Positions 1 through 8,293 of a stretch of 64,000 bases of DNA are shown piece by piece. The translations under genes were made by a program, and so were the position numbers. The stretch is taken from positions 4,937 to 68,936 of the forward strand of contig CAYMHU010000020.1 in the NCBI GenBank assembly GCA_964390335.1, read 5' to 3'. A model generated the notes under the pieces. It did no database searches. It had not been told where the DNA came from and saw only the letters and a list, made by a program, of their open reading frames with translations. Source of the DNA: Granulosicoccus sp964390335. Lineage in GTDB: Bacteria > Pseudomonadota > Gammaproteobacteria > Granulosicoccales > Granulosicoccaceae. Position 1 is the first letter of the stretch. Each line of letters starts with the position of its first letter.

Positions 1-224
1 TGGTATGCACGCAATTCATCCGCGCCTTCATCAGCGTATGCGCCTGACTGCGGTACGTTAAAACCCAGTGTTACAGTGTCGCCTTTTGGCGCATTAAGGT
101 AGTCCATGCCATAGGCACGACCAGAGAAAAACGTTGGTGCGCCGGCAATTGCAGAGGTGGCTGCAGTTGCTTTCAACACGTCACGTCGCGACCAATTACT
201 AGATGGTGCTTGTTTCTTTGTCAT
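1..224 (-). CDS. Tat-exported ABC transporter substrate-binding protein (N-terminal part only)
   Basis: Only the first 74 or so codons are present; the gene runs off the left edge. The ATG is preceded by a strong CCGGAGG-type ribosome site. The N-terminus carries a twin-arginine motif (SRRDVLK) followed by an alanine-rich stretch, so the protein should be exported folded by the Tat system. The mature start (TLGFNVPQSGAYADEGADE) resembles the branched-chain amino acid/urea type periplasmic binding proteins of ABC transporters. The substrate cannot be told from this part, and the permease and ATPase genes, if adjacent, lie outside the window. Confidence 0.75.
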   Translation of the reverse strand, partial: MTKKQAPSSNWSRRDVLKATAATSAIAGAPTFFSGRAYGMDYLNAPKGDTVTLGFNVPQSGAYADEGADELRAY

Positions 225-545
225 ATAAAAAATCCTCCGGGTATTGACCCTTTATTTGTCTTCGACTTTTTTGATTTTCTACCTGCAACAGGTAGAGGAG
301 CTTCGGGTCGTTGCTTTAGGTCCCGCTACTACCGGGAGCTTTGATATCGATATCCAAAGTCACAATGCTTGTGCCTCGAAGACCCATAAAAACTCGTCCA
401 TCGATTATAGGGAAATGGATCATGCGTCATTCAATTATTAATATTACTTATATTTCAATTACTTACGAAATTTAGTGCGTGTTTTTGTGACTGAATTTTT
501 GACGGACAGCACCATGTGTTACGAAAAGTAACGCACAATTTGGAA
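225..545. other. Intergenic region upstream of the binding-protein gene
   Basis: This 321-bp stretch holds the promoter side of the binding-protein gene and the 3' side of engB. I see a perfect 12-bp palindrome GATATCGATATC at 343-354 and a short hairpin (TCCCG at 321-325 with CGGGA at 333-337). A 65-codon open frame here has no family resemblance and I do not call it a gene. Confidence 0.5.
343..354. promoter_or_regulatory. Palindrome, possible operator
   Basis: GATATCGATATC is self-complementary over all 12 bases and lies about 120 bp upstream of the binding-protein start. Such sites may bind a dimeric regulator, but no factor can be assigned from sequence. Confidence 0.3.
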
Positions 546-1223
546 CTAGCTTAAGGGTTTATCGAATAGCCAGGCATCGAGCACTGCATGAGCATCTTTC
601 AACCCATCGCCTTTCAATGCAGAGAAATCCTGAATGGTGGCGGTGACTCCCGCGGCTTCCAGTTCTTTTTGGACTTTGCTGATCGTTAAGGTACGTGCCG
701 AGCGCGTCACCTTATCGGCTTTCGTCAGCATCAAATGAAGCTCTGCGTTACCTGATTGCTGAAGTTCGATCATCTTCCAGTCACTATCTTGCAACGGATG
801 GCGGATATCCATAACAATCACGAGCCCCTTGAGTGACTTACGGCCCGACAGATAACGCGTCATTGACACCTGCCAAGCCTGCTGTTTTGAACGCGATACC
901 TGTGCGTATCCGTATCCCGGCAAGTCAACTATGTACCGTTTGTCAGCAACAATAAAGTGATTGATAAGCTGCGTTCGGCCTGGCGTCTTGCTGGTTCTGG
1001 CTAGCTTAGGGTTACGTGTGATCGCGTTTATGGCACTGGATTTGCCCGCATTAGAGCGACCGGCAAACGCCACTTCAGCGATAGAATCAGGGCACTGACT
1101 GAGCTTATCGGCACTCAGCGAAAACCGAGTAGAGAAATAAATCGTATTCATCGGGTCAGTACACCATGGAAGAGCTTGGCAGTCTGCTAAAATCTGTTCA
1201 AACGTGCGGCTTGCAGTTGGCAT
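546..1223 (-). CDS. engB: Ribosome biogenesis GTPase EngB (YihA/YsxC)
   Basis: A TRAFAC-class GTPase needed for late large-subunit ribosome assembly. Visible motifs are G1 GRSNAGKS at about residues 55-62, G3 DLPGYGY near 100 and G4 LTKADK near 170. At 225 residues it is slightly longer than the E. coli protein because of an N-terminal extension. An internal ATG at codon 25 (around 1151) is an alternative start, with no better ribosome site. The gene is divergent from cytochrome c4 with only 51 bp between them; the engB/cytochrome c4/dsbA neighbourhood is common in gammaproteobacteria. Confidence 0.93.
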   Translation of the reverse strand: MPTASRTFEQILADCQALPWCTDPMNTIYFSTRFSLSADKLSQCPDSIAEVAFAGRSNAGKSSAINAITRNPKLARTSKTPGRTQLINHFIVADKRYIVDLPGYGYAQVSRSKQQAWQVSMTRYLSGRKSLKGLVIVMDIRHPLQDSDWKMIELQQSGNAELHLMLTKADKVTRSARTLTISKVQKELEAAGVTATIQDFSALKGDGLKDAHAVLDAWLFDKPLS

Positions 1224-1274
1224 TTTCGCAATAACGAGTTTAACCAGTTTTAAAATTGAATTTCCGGAGGTTTA

Positions 1275-1886
1275 ATGAATAAGCGGACCTTAATGGCCGC
1301 CCTGCTGTTTTTCTGCGCAGTGGGCCCGACTCATACACTGGCTGACGGCGATGCGGCAGCCGGCAAAGCTGCGTCTGCAACCTGCGCAGCTTGTCATGGC
1401 GCAGACGGCAAGGCGATTTTACCTGAGTACCCAAATTTAGCGGGTCAGCATGCCAGCTATATTGCCAAGCAACTCACTGACTACCGTGATGGTAATCGTC
1501 AGAACGCGTTAATGAGCCCAATGGCTGCGGCTCTCACCGATCAAGCTATCCTTGACTTGGCTGCCTACTATGCAAGCCTGCCTGCCATTGATGGTGTGGC
1601 CAGCGAAGAGAACCTGGAGCTGGGCCAAAACCTGTATCGCGGCGGTGTTACCTCAGCCGGTATCGCATCATGCACCGGATGTCATGGTCCGGCGGGTGCA
1701 GGTAATCCGGCAGCGGTCTACCCCAGCCTCGTGGGTCAAAACAAAGATTACATGGTCTTGCAACTGAAAATGTTCCGCTCCGGCGAGCGCAACAACGATC
1801 CCAACGAAATGATGCGAGCTCTAGCTCATCGCTTGAGTGATGCAGAGATAGACGCACTGGCCAACTACGCATCGGGTTTGCACTAA
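1275..1886 (+). CDS. Diheme cytochrome c4
   Basis: A periplasmic two-heme cytochrome that passes electrons to terminal oxidases. A cleavable signal peptide (residues 1 to about 23) precedes two homologous cytochrome c domains. The heme-binding motifs are CAACH at 37-41 and CTGCH at 133-137. Candidate axial methionines are M80/M83 in the first domain and the MM pair near residue 179 in the second. The length (203) fits the c4 family. The start is set by a GGAGG ribosome site at 1266-1270. dsbA follows on the same strand. Confidence 0.92.
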   Translation: MNKRTLMAALLFFCAVGPTHTLADGDAAAGKAASATCAACHGADGKAILPEYPNLAGQHASYIAKQLTDYRDGNRQNALMSPMAAALTDQAILDLAAYYASLPAIDGVASEENLELGQNLYRGGVTSAGIASCTGCHGPAGAGNPAAVYPSLVGQNKDYMVLQLKMFRSGERNNDPNEMMRALAHRLSDAEIDALANYASGLH

Positions 1887-1921
1887 GCCATTAAGGTTGC
1901 GTTAAGGCATTGAGTTGTATT

Positions 1922-1938
1922 GTATTGTCTGACAATAC
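1922..1938. promoter_or_regulatory. Palindrome upstream of dsbA, possible operator
   Basis: GTATTGTC and its exact reverse complement GACAATAC are separated by one base. The same 8-mer occurs a third time at 2006-2013, just ahead of the dsbA ribosome site. This pattern of a dyad plus a repeated half-site suggests a regulator binding site; the factor is unknown. Confidence 0.4.
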
Positions 1939-2040
1939 CGGCATGGGCTTTGCGTCACAAATCGGATAGACAGCACCGGTTGAAATCCTGAACTTCGCCT
2001 GCAACGTATTGTCAGATAAACATTACAAAGGAGCACTAAC

Positions 2041-2709
2041 ATGAAAACGGCCACACTGAAGAAAAACAAGCTCAAGCAGGCCTTAGCTATCAGCACGACA
2101 GCCATTATTGCTCTTGCCTTTGCTGCCCTTTTTGCCAGCAAGCAAGTTAACGCTGCCGGGTATCAAGAGCTGGGAACCTTGCAGAACACCAGCGACCCTG
2201 AAAAGGTTGAAGTGCTTGAATTCTTCTGGCTAGGCTGCCCTCATTGTTATTCGCTTGAACCAAGCCTCGAAGCATGGAAAAAGAACATGCCTGACAACGT
2301 AGTGTTCGTGCGCGAAGCACCACCTTTAAACCCATCGTGGGAACAACACTCTCGCGGATTCTACGCGGCAATGTTCATGGGCAAGGAAGAGGAATTCGTT
2401 GAAGCCATGTTTGAAGCTATCCATGAGAAAAAGCAACGCATGCGCAGCCCAAAAGATATTGCCAAGCTTGCTGAAGGTCTAGGCCTCGATAAAGAAAAGT
2501 TCTTATCAACCATGAACTCATTTGCTGTGAATGGCAAACTCAGTCAATCTAAGACTTTAGCTGGTTCAGTCGGCATTCGATCAGTACCGTCTGTCGTGAT
2601 TAACGGTAAGTACCTGACAAGCCCCAGCATAGCCGGCGGCCATGCAGAACTTATCGAAACAATAAACGAACGAATTGCAGTAGAAAAGCAAGCAATGGGT
2701 TTGGAATAA
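2041..2709 (+). CDS. dsbA: Thiol:disulfide interchange protein DsbA
   Basis: A periplasmic thioredoxin-fold oxidase that introduces disulfide bonds into exported proteins. It has a basic N-terminus and hydrophobic signal segment (about residues 16-38), then the active-site motif CPHC at 66-69 and the cis-proline loop (RSVPSVV) near residue 183. The length (222) is normal for the family. An AAGGAG ribosome site precedes the ATG. It follows cytochrome c4, a pairing also seen in Pseudomonas-type genomes. Confidence 0.93.
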   Translation: MKTATLKKNKLKQALAISTTAIIALAFAALFASKQVNAAGYQELGTLQNTSDPEKVEVLEFFWLGCPHCYSLEPSLEAWKKNMPDNVVFVREAPPLNPSWEQHSRGFYAAMFMGKEEEFVEAMFEAIHEKKQRMRSPKDIAKLAEGLGLDKEKFLSTMNSFAVNGKLSQSKTLAGSVGIRSVPSVVINGKYLTSPSIAGGHAELIETINERIAVEKQAMGLE

Positions 2710-2764
2710 CTTCCCGCTTCTTTTTCATTTACTTCCAAGCTGAAACTAGGCTAGTTACGACGTT

Positions 2765-2785
2765 GGTGCCACAGTCAGTGGCACC
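2765..2785. terminator. Hairpin between convergent genes
   Basis: An 8-bp perfect stem (GGTGCCAC / GTGGCACC) with a 5-base loop lies between the convergent dsbA and phosphoesterase genes. It lacks a clear T-run on either side, so it may act as a weak or factor-assisted bidirectional terminator. Confidence 0.4.
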
Positions 2786-2814
2786 GCGTTAGCTTCTTCC
2801 AGCTCATCTAACCC

Positions 2815-3459
2815 TTACTGATCTATCGTAATAACAACCGGTTCATTTTGAATCTGGTAGCTCATATTCATGGTGCTCACATTCAAATGCGTTGTGTTGT
2901 TCAGAACGAACTTACCGTAGGCCTCATGTATATGCCCGAACACGTGGTAAGTCGGCTGCACTTCATTAATTCTGTTAGCCAATGACGGACAGCCAGTGTG
3001 TTCAGTAAGCTCCGCCGAGCGTTGCACAGCGTCCAGCACTCCAAAAGCAGGCCCATGCGTTATGAGTAGCTGCGTATCAGCAGGTATCAGCGCCCAATGC
3101 TTTTCGATGTCTTTGCCAGGTGCGCGCATGAAAGACCAATCGTGAAATTGCGGTGTAATGGGCGAACCCCAGATCTTCACACCATTGATGGTAACGCCGG
3201 CATCGTTTAAATAAGTTGTATTATGCGAGCTCGCAGTGGCGGCTGCCTCAGTGGGGTTTGATTCCAGATAGGTATCGTGATTACCCGCAATAAATACCTT
3301 ATGCTCAAACGGCTGCTTAGCAAACCACTCGATAAAATTGAGGTAGTCTTCACGGGTGCCGTGAGCCGTGATATCACCTGCGTGAACCAACATGTCACCT
3401 CCTGGTAACGAGACCTGATGGTGGTCTCCATGGGTATCACTTACACAAACTATTTTCAC
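2815..3459 (-). CDS. Calcineurin-like metallophosphoesterase
   Basis: A cytoplasmic two-metal phosphoesterase of unknown substrate. All family blocks are visible: D-x-H (SDTHG, 7-11), GDI (28-30), GNHD (59-62), a THGPAFG histidine block near 142 and GHIH near 175. The length (214) suits single-domain relatives of the UPF0046/MPPED type. There is no signal peptide. It is convergent with dsbA. The fold is certain; the function is not. Confidence 0.85.
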   Translation of the reverse strand: MKIVCVSDTHGDHHQVSLPGGDMLVHAGDITAHGTREDYLNFIEWFAKQPFEHKVFIAGNHDTYLESNPTEAAATASSHNTTYLNDAGVTINGVKIWGSPITPQFHDWSFMRAPGKDIEKHWALIPADTQLLITHGPAFGVLDAVQRSAELTEHTGCPSLANRINEVQPTYHVFGHIHEAYGKFVLNNTTHLNVSTMNMSYQIQNEPVVITIDQ

Positions 3460-3534
3460 AGTTTCCCTCTACAAACACGTCCATACAACGTTTGGCTTTT
3501 ATCAGTATTATGGTCCACCAGATAGCCTGGGTTT

Positions 3535-4533
3535 CTATTGTTTACCTAATGTAACCTCAATACGTAATAAGCCACCGTAGGCTTGTTCATAATCATTTGA
3601 AGCTGACCAACTGACACTAGGCCAAATTTCATAAAAAAACCAATCTCGCCAAACACTATGGCGAAATCGTACTCTCACTTCCCCACCCTGAAAGCGGTCT
3701 GTGGCGTCATAGTTCAACGCCGTTGTATAACCCGTAATACCCTCTAACGCTATGGCCATTTTCGGTCCTAAGTCTGCGTATATGCCCAGCGTTTCTCCAA
3801 TACCAACGCCTTTATAGTCTTTACGCCACACAAACTCAGTGGAGTTTCTGAAATAAATGTTCTTGCGTTTTGTGAACGGCCGGGTTAGATCATAGCGGAA
3901 TCGATTATCGTAACCCGAGTATGAAAAATATTTGAAGCTATTCGAGATTCTATTTTCGAAACCCCAAATCCAGTCGTGCTTGTATGCCATATTAATACGG
4001 CCGAATACCTGAGCCTCATCATCTTTATAGCTAGCGCCTATATCAAAATTAAGGCTGGACGTTTCTCTTGCCGTGCGTACAAAACGTAAAGCCAGCGCAA
4101 TGCTATCGTCACCCTCACGTGCAGTCCTTTCGCGTTGGGCAGCATCCGTGTTTGCGGCACTGCTGTCATCATCACCAGTGCTTAACAATAATCGATAACG
4201 TTTCTGAGCCTGGGGCAGTACCAATCGCAGTTTTACTTTGGCGGCAAGTTTTGCAGGTTCTGCACCGGGTTTAATCGTATCCAAACGGATTCTGGCCCAA
4301 CTATTATTCAGTTCAGACTGCGATTCTCCAGAACCGAGAAAGTCGTCTATCTGTACCACGAATTTGCTAAACCGGTCGCTAACTTTGCCATGGGTATCAT
4401 CAACCAACTCACCCACATCGGATAACACACTAGGCTTGTCTACATCGTTATTGTCGTTTGACTGAGCATAGCCCGAGGACACATAGCCAGAACAAATTAA
4501 CAGGACAATCAGATACCGTTCAATACGCAACAT
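3535..4533 (-). CDS. Predicted outer-membrane beta-barrel protein, unknown function
   Basis: I do not recognise the family. An N-terminal signal peptide (about 25 residues ending near GYAQS) is followed by an acidic, Asn/Asp-rich segment. After about residue 80 come alternating polar and hydrophobic strands rich in Trp, Tyr and Phe, as in an outer-membrane beta barrel. The ATG at 4533 begins 8 bp after hisC; a TTG at 4545 overlapping the hisC stop is the alternative. Close spacing suggests co-transcription with hisC, though no shared function is evident. Confidence 0.6.
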   Translation of the reverse strand: MLRIERYLIVLLICSGYVSSGYAQSNDNNDVDKPSVLSDVGELVDDTHGKVSDRFSKFVVQIDDFLGSGESQSELNNSWARIRLDTIKPGAEPAKLAAKVKLRLVLPQAQKRYRLLLSTGDDDSSAANTDAAQRERTAREGDDSIALALRFVRTARETSSLNFDIGASYKDDEAQVFGRINMAYKHDWIWGFENRISNSFKYFSYSGYDNRFRYDLTRPFTKRKNIYFRNSTEFVWRKDYKGVGIGETLGIYADLGPKMAIALEGITGYTTALNYDATDRFQGGEVRVRFRHSVWRDWFFYEIWPSVSWSASNDYEQAYGGLLRIEVTLGKQ

Positions 4534-4541
4534 AAATTGTG

Positions 4542-5606
4542 TCAAAGAAAATCTGCCCCATCAATGCAGCTAATAAGTTGTTGCATTTCAGCATCTGTGC
4601 CAATCGTTATTCTTAACCATGGTGTTAAGTCTCCTTTATTCCAATAACGCACCAAAATGTCATGCTGATTTAACCAATCAAATAACCGTGCTGCGTTCCG
4701 TTGTGGCGGAGACACAAATATAAAGTTGGCGGCGCTAGGCAATATTTTGAAATTGCGCTCCTGCAAAGCAGCAACAACCTGCGCTCGTGTTACACAAATT
4801 TTCTCGATCGTCTCTTTGTAGTAATTGTCGTCTTGCAAGGACGCGATACCGGCTTTTTGCGCAGCCGCATCTATCGGGTAAGAATTAAATGAATTCTTCA
4901 CACGCGTTAATGCATCAATAAGATCAGGCGAACCCATTGCCACTCCCAGGCGCATGCCTGCCATGGAACGGCCTTTAGAAAACGTTTGCGACACCAACAA
5001 GTTGGGATACTTATTAACCAGCGATGACACGCTACGCGCGCCAAAGTCTGCATAGGCTTCGTCTACTAAAACGACCGTGTTGGGTACCCGCGCTAGCAGC
5101 GATTCAATTTGTTCATACGTCACTGCCATAGAGGTAGGCGCATTTGGATTGGGGAATACGATACCACCACCATTATCAGTAAACGCATCAAGGTTTATGG
5201 AAAAATCGTCTTGCAGTGCAATCGAGTTCTGTTCGATGTTGAGTAAGTCGCAATATACAGGGTAAAAACTGTAGCTCAGCGTTGGGAATTGCAGCGATTT
5301 ACTCCCGGTAAAGAACGCCATAAAAGCCAATGCAAGAATTTCATCTGAGCCGTTGCCAACAAATACTTGAGCTAACTTAAGTTGATGATACTCGGCCAAC
5401 GCCTGGCGTAGCTCCAGCGATTCGGGATCGGGATAGCGGCGCAGTGCATCACCGGTAATTGATGACAAAGCCTGCAACACCCCCGGTGCCGGTGGGTAGG
5501 GGTTTTCATTGGTATTAAGCTTTACGATATTCTGACCGAAACGTTGTTCACCCGGTACGTACGGCGATAATCGCCGCACAAGTTCGGTCCAGTAGACTTG
5601 GCTCAT
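4542..5606 (-). CDS. hisC: Histidinol-phosphate aminotransferase family protein
   Basis: A fold-type I PLP aminotransferase of the HisC family, which converts imidazole-acetol phosphate and glutamate to histidinol phosphate. Visible features are the N-terminal NTNENPYPP block, YPDPES near 60, the VDEAY PLP-binding block (181-185) and the Schiff-base lysine in TFSKGRS (K211). The length (354) is typical. No other his gene is nearby, and many genomes carry a second HisC used for other aromatic or phosphonate substrates, so the histidine role is probable but not proven. Confidence 0.85.
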   Translation of the reverse strand: MSQVYWTELVRRLSPYVPGEQRFGQNIVKLNTNENPYPPAPGVLQALSSITGDALRRYPDPESLELRQALAEYHQLKLAQVFVGNGSDEILALAFMAFFTGSKSLQFPTLSYSFYPVYCDLLNIEQNSIALQDDFSINLDAFTDNGGGIVFPNPNAPTSMAVTYEQIESLLARVPNTVVLVDEAYADFGARSVSSLVNKYPNLLVSQTFSKGRSMAGMRLGVAMGSPDLIDALTRVKNSFNSYPIDAAAQKAGIASLQDDNYYKETIEKICVTRAQVVAALQERNFKILPSAANFIFVSPPQRNAARLFDWLNQHDILVRYWNKGDLTPWLRITIGTDAEMQQLISCIDGADFL

Positions 5607-5627
5607 GAGCGTATGCGAATCCAGTGA

Positions 5628-6410
5628 CTAGTCGTTCAGTAAAACCGATAAATCGGAACTGGCTTCACGAACCTGTGGTAAGAATTCGGTAAGTGAATCA
5701 TACGAAATGCGCATGCACGGCGCGTGAAACGATAGCGTTGCATACAATCTGTTGGACTCGTCTTTTATAGGTACTGCCAGCGCAACCATACCTTGTATGT
5801 ATTCCTCGTTGTCGAGCGCATATCCTTGCTCAGCAATTAAATCTAATTCATTCAATAGCGCTTTGCTATCGACGTGGGTGTTGTCGGTATAACTCTGCAA
5901 CTTTATATTATTAACCAGTTTTTCACGCTTTGCGGGTGACAAACTGCTTAAGAACATTTTACCACCGGCAGTCGCACATACTGGCACCCGACTACCTATT
6001 TGTAATTGCACTCGAACCGGCCAGTGAGTCTCGGCTCGATCAAAGTAAATCATTTCGGCACCATCAGGCACGGCAATGTTGCAGGTTTCGCCAATTTCTT
6101 CCGACAGTGCTCCCAAAATGGCTCGACGCTGTGCTTGGATGGGGGCACTGGCAAGTACGCCCATCGCCACTCGATGCAATCGGTGTCCTGGTTGTAGGCC
6201 GCGCTGGTTCATGCGGGTTTGGATATACCCTTGCTCTTGCAGCGCAGACACAAGTCGGTGCAAACTGGCCTTGGGAATATTCAGCTGTGATGCAATATCC
6301 GTTGAGGTGACCGGGCGCTCAGCGGAGGCGACCATGTCCAAAATGTCCAGCACGCGATTCACCGTAGAGCCTTTCACTGCTTTGGGGCTGCTGTCTTTTA
6401 CATGATTCAT
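5628..6410 (-). CDS. IclR-family transcriptional regulator
   Basis: The N-terminal winged helix-turn-helix (about residues 17-75, including TSTDIASQLNIPKASLHRLVSAL) and the C-terminal ligand-binding domain (about 85-255) match the IclR family in order and length (260). It is transcribed divergently from the GMC oxidoreductase across a 198-bp gap that contains two palindromes, so it most likely controls that gene in response to a small metabolite. The ligand is unknown. Confidence 0.88.
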   Translation of the reverse strand: MNHVKDSSPKAVKGSTVNRVLDILDMVASAERPVTSTDIASQLNIPKASLHRLVSALQEQGYIQTRMNQRGLQPGHRLHRVAMGVLASAPIQAQRRAILGALSEEIGETCNIAVPDGAEMIYFDRAETHWPVRVQLQIGSRVPVCATAGGKMFLSSLSPAKREKLVNNIKLQSYTDNTHVDSKALLNELDLIAEQGYALDNEEYIQGMVALAVPIKDESNRLYATLSFHAPCMRISYDSLTEFLPQVREASSDLSVLLND

Positions 6411-6487
6411 GTGATAGCTAATTCTCGCGCTTCCATCAGAACAATTGCCGGTTTTGGCCTACTGCGCATTTCGGCACAATCGCAATC

Positions 6488-6523
6488 GTATCGATACTGA
6501 GTCTCAAAGTACCGATATAGGTA
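6488..6523. promoter_or_regulatory. Palindromes in the iclR/GMC divergent promoter
   Basis: GTATCGATAC at 6488-6497 is a perfect 10-bp palindrome. A second near-palindrome, TACCGATATAGGTA at 6510-6523, follows 12 bp later. Both lie between the divergent regulator and oxidoreductase genes and are candidate IclR-type operators. Confidence 0.45.
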
Positions 6524-6608
6524 TGTTTTTACAACCGCCAAAGGTACAATTGAGCTGAAAACGGGATTTTTGGTACCGTTATTGGCTATTTGCTGGATTA
6601 AACGATAA

Positions 6609-8201
6609 ATGATCGACAGTTTCGATTACGTGATTATTGGGGCAGGCTCGGCCGGTTGCGTCATGGCAAACCGCTTGTCTGAAAGTGGTACCTACACCGT
6701 AGCGCTGCTTGAAGCCGGCGGACCGGATAACAACCCGTGGATCCACGTACCGGTTGGTTACTTTAAAACGATGCACAACCCGAAGACCGATTGGTGTTAT
6801 GAAACTGAACCCGATCCAGGCATCAACAATCGAGTATTAAAGTGGCCGCGCGGCAAAGTGCTGGGCGGTAGCAGTTCTATTAATGGGTTGTTATACGTAC
6901 GTGGGCAACATGAAGACTATGATCGTTGGTCCGAGCTCGGCTGTGCGGGTTGGTCCTACGATGAGGTGCTGCCATTTTTTAAGAAAGCTGAAAATCAGGC
7001 CCGCGGTGAAAGTGAGTATCACGGCGCAAGCGGCCCGCTGCATGTTAGTGATATGACCTTTAAACGACCGATCTGCGATGACTTTATTCGCGGCGTCAGT
7101 GAACTCGGCACACCGATAACTGACGACAACAATGGCGCATCACAAGAAGGGGTCGGGTATTTCCAACTAACTGCACATAATGGCAGGCGATGCAGTTCCG
7201 CAGCCGCGTACCTGAGCGGTATCAAAAAACGGCCTAATCTGACGATCCTGACCCATGCTTTGGTTGAACGAATCGGGTTCGAAGGCTCGCGTGCACATAC
7301 TGTGCATTTCCAACAAAAAAATGTAGCTCGTGCGATTAACGCTAACCGGGAAGTCATCCTGTGCGGTGGCGCCATTAACTCACCGCAATTGCTGCAACTA
7401 TCCGGCATTGGTCCGGGCCAGCTATTACAGGATCACCAAATCAACGTGGTTGCGGATTCGCCTAACGTTGGCATGAACCTGCAAGACCATTTGCAAATTC
7501 GTACCGTGTATAAAACAACAAAACCCAACACGTTAAATGATGAATTGTCTAATCCAATTCAAAAGATGCGCGCGGGTTTAACCTACTTAACACAACGCAG
7601 TGGCCCGCTCAGCATGGCTGCCAGTCAGGTATACGCGTTTTGCCGAACCCGACTTTCCAACGACAGGCCGGATATCCAGTATCACTTCCAGCCGCTGAGT
7701 GCGGACTCCCCAGGCGAAGGGCTGCATCCGTTTTCAGCTATAACCGCATCTGTGTGCCAATTGCGGCCTGAAAGCCGTGGTTCAATACGGATTAAATCAC
7801 CCGATCCAACCGAGCATCCGCGTATTATCCCTAACTACTTGTCTACTGAGCTCGATTGCGAGACAGCGATTGAATCTATAAAACATACCCGGCAAATTAT
7901 GCAAACCGACGCTATGCGGCCGCACATACTGGAAGAGTATTTACCCGATCCAGCAGCGCAAACTGACGAGCAATTACTGGATCAGGCACGTTCTATATCC
8001 AACACGATTTATCATCCGGCTGGCACCTGTCGCATGGGCAATGATGAACACTCCGTACTTGACCCGCAACTACGTGTCCGTGGTGTGGCCGGGCTTCGGG
8101 TCGTGGATGCCTCTGTGATGCCAGAGATTGTATCTGGCAATACCAACGCGCCAACTATTATGATTGCCGAACGCGCCGCAGATTTCATATTGAACAACTA
8201 G
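6609..8201 (+). CDS. GMC-family FAD-dependent alcohol/choline dehydrogenase
   Basis: A glucose-methanol-choline oxidoreductase (530 residues) with the dinucleotide-binding GAGSAG at 11-16, GMC signature 1 (GGSSSING, 86-93) and signature 2 (GAINSPQLLQLSGIGP, near 255). The C-terminal YHPAGTCRMG and GNTNAPT blocks supply the active-site His and Asn. It resembles BetA-like alcohol dehydrogenases that oxidise primary alcohols. No betaine aldehyde dehydrogenase or BetI gene is adjacent, so choline is not established as the substrate. It is probably controlled by the divergent IclR protein. Confidence 0.88.
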   Translation: MIDSFDYVIIGAGSAGCVMANRLSESGTYTVALLEAGGPDNNPWIHVPVGYFKTMHNPKTDWCYETEPDPGINNRVLKWPRGKVLGGSSSINGLLYVRGQHEDYDRWSELGCAGWSYDEVLPFFKKAENQARGESEYHGASGPLHVSDMTFKRPICDDFIRGVSELGTPITDDNNGASQEGVGYFQLTAHNGRRCSSAAAYLSGIKKRPNLTILTHALVERIGFEGSRAHTVHFQQKNVARAINANREVILCGGAINSPQLLQLSGIGPGQLLQDHQINVVADSPNVGMNLQDHLQIRTVYKTTKPNTLNDELSNPIQKMRAGLTYLTQRSGPLSMAASQVYAFCRTRLSNDRPDIQYHFQPLSADSPGEGLHPFSAITASVCQLRPESRGSIRIKSPDPTEHPRIIPNYLSTELDCETAIESIKHTRQIMQTDAMRPHILEEYLPDPAAQTDEQLLDQARSISNTIYHPAGTCRMGNDEHSVLDPQLRVRGVAGLRVVDASVMPEIVSGNTNAPTIMIAERAADFILNN

Positions 8202-8293
8202 TTAAGCACTGTCGAAACTTGTGTTGATCAGCAAGGCTTGGCATTGTGCGTATTTGTTAATACACTCAAACTTTATTCAGCGTAAGACCAACC

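Noticed and set aside
6076..6405. 109-codon plus-strand frame opposite the IclR regulator
   Set aside because: Antisense shadow; the minus-strand regulator has a complete domain structure.
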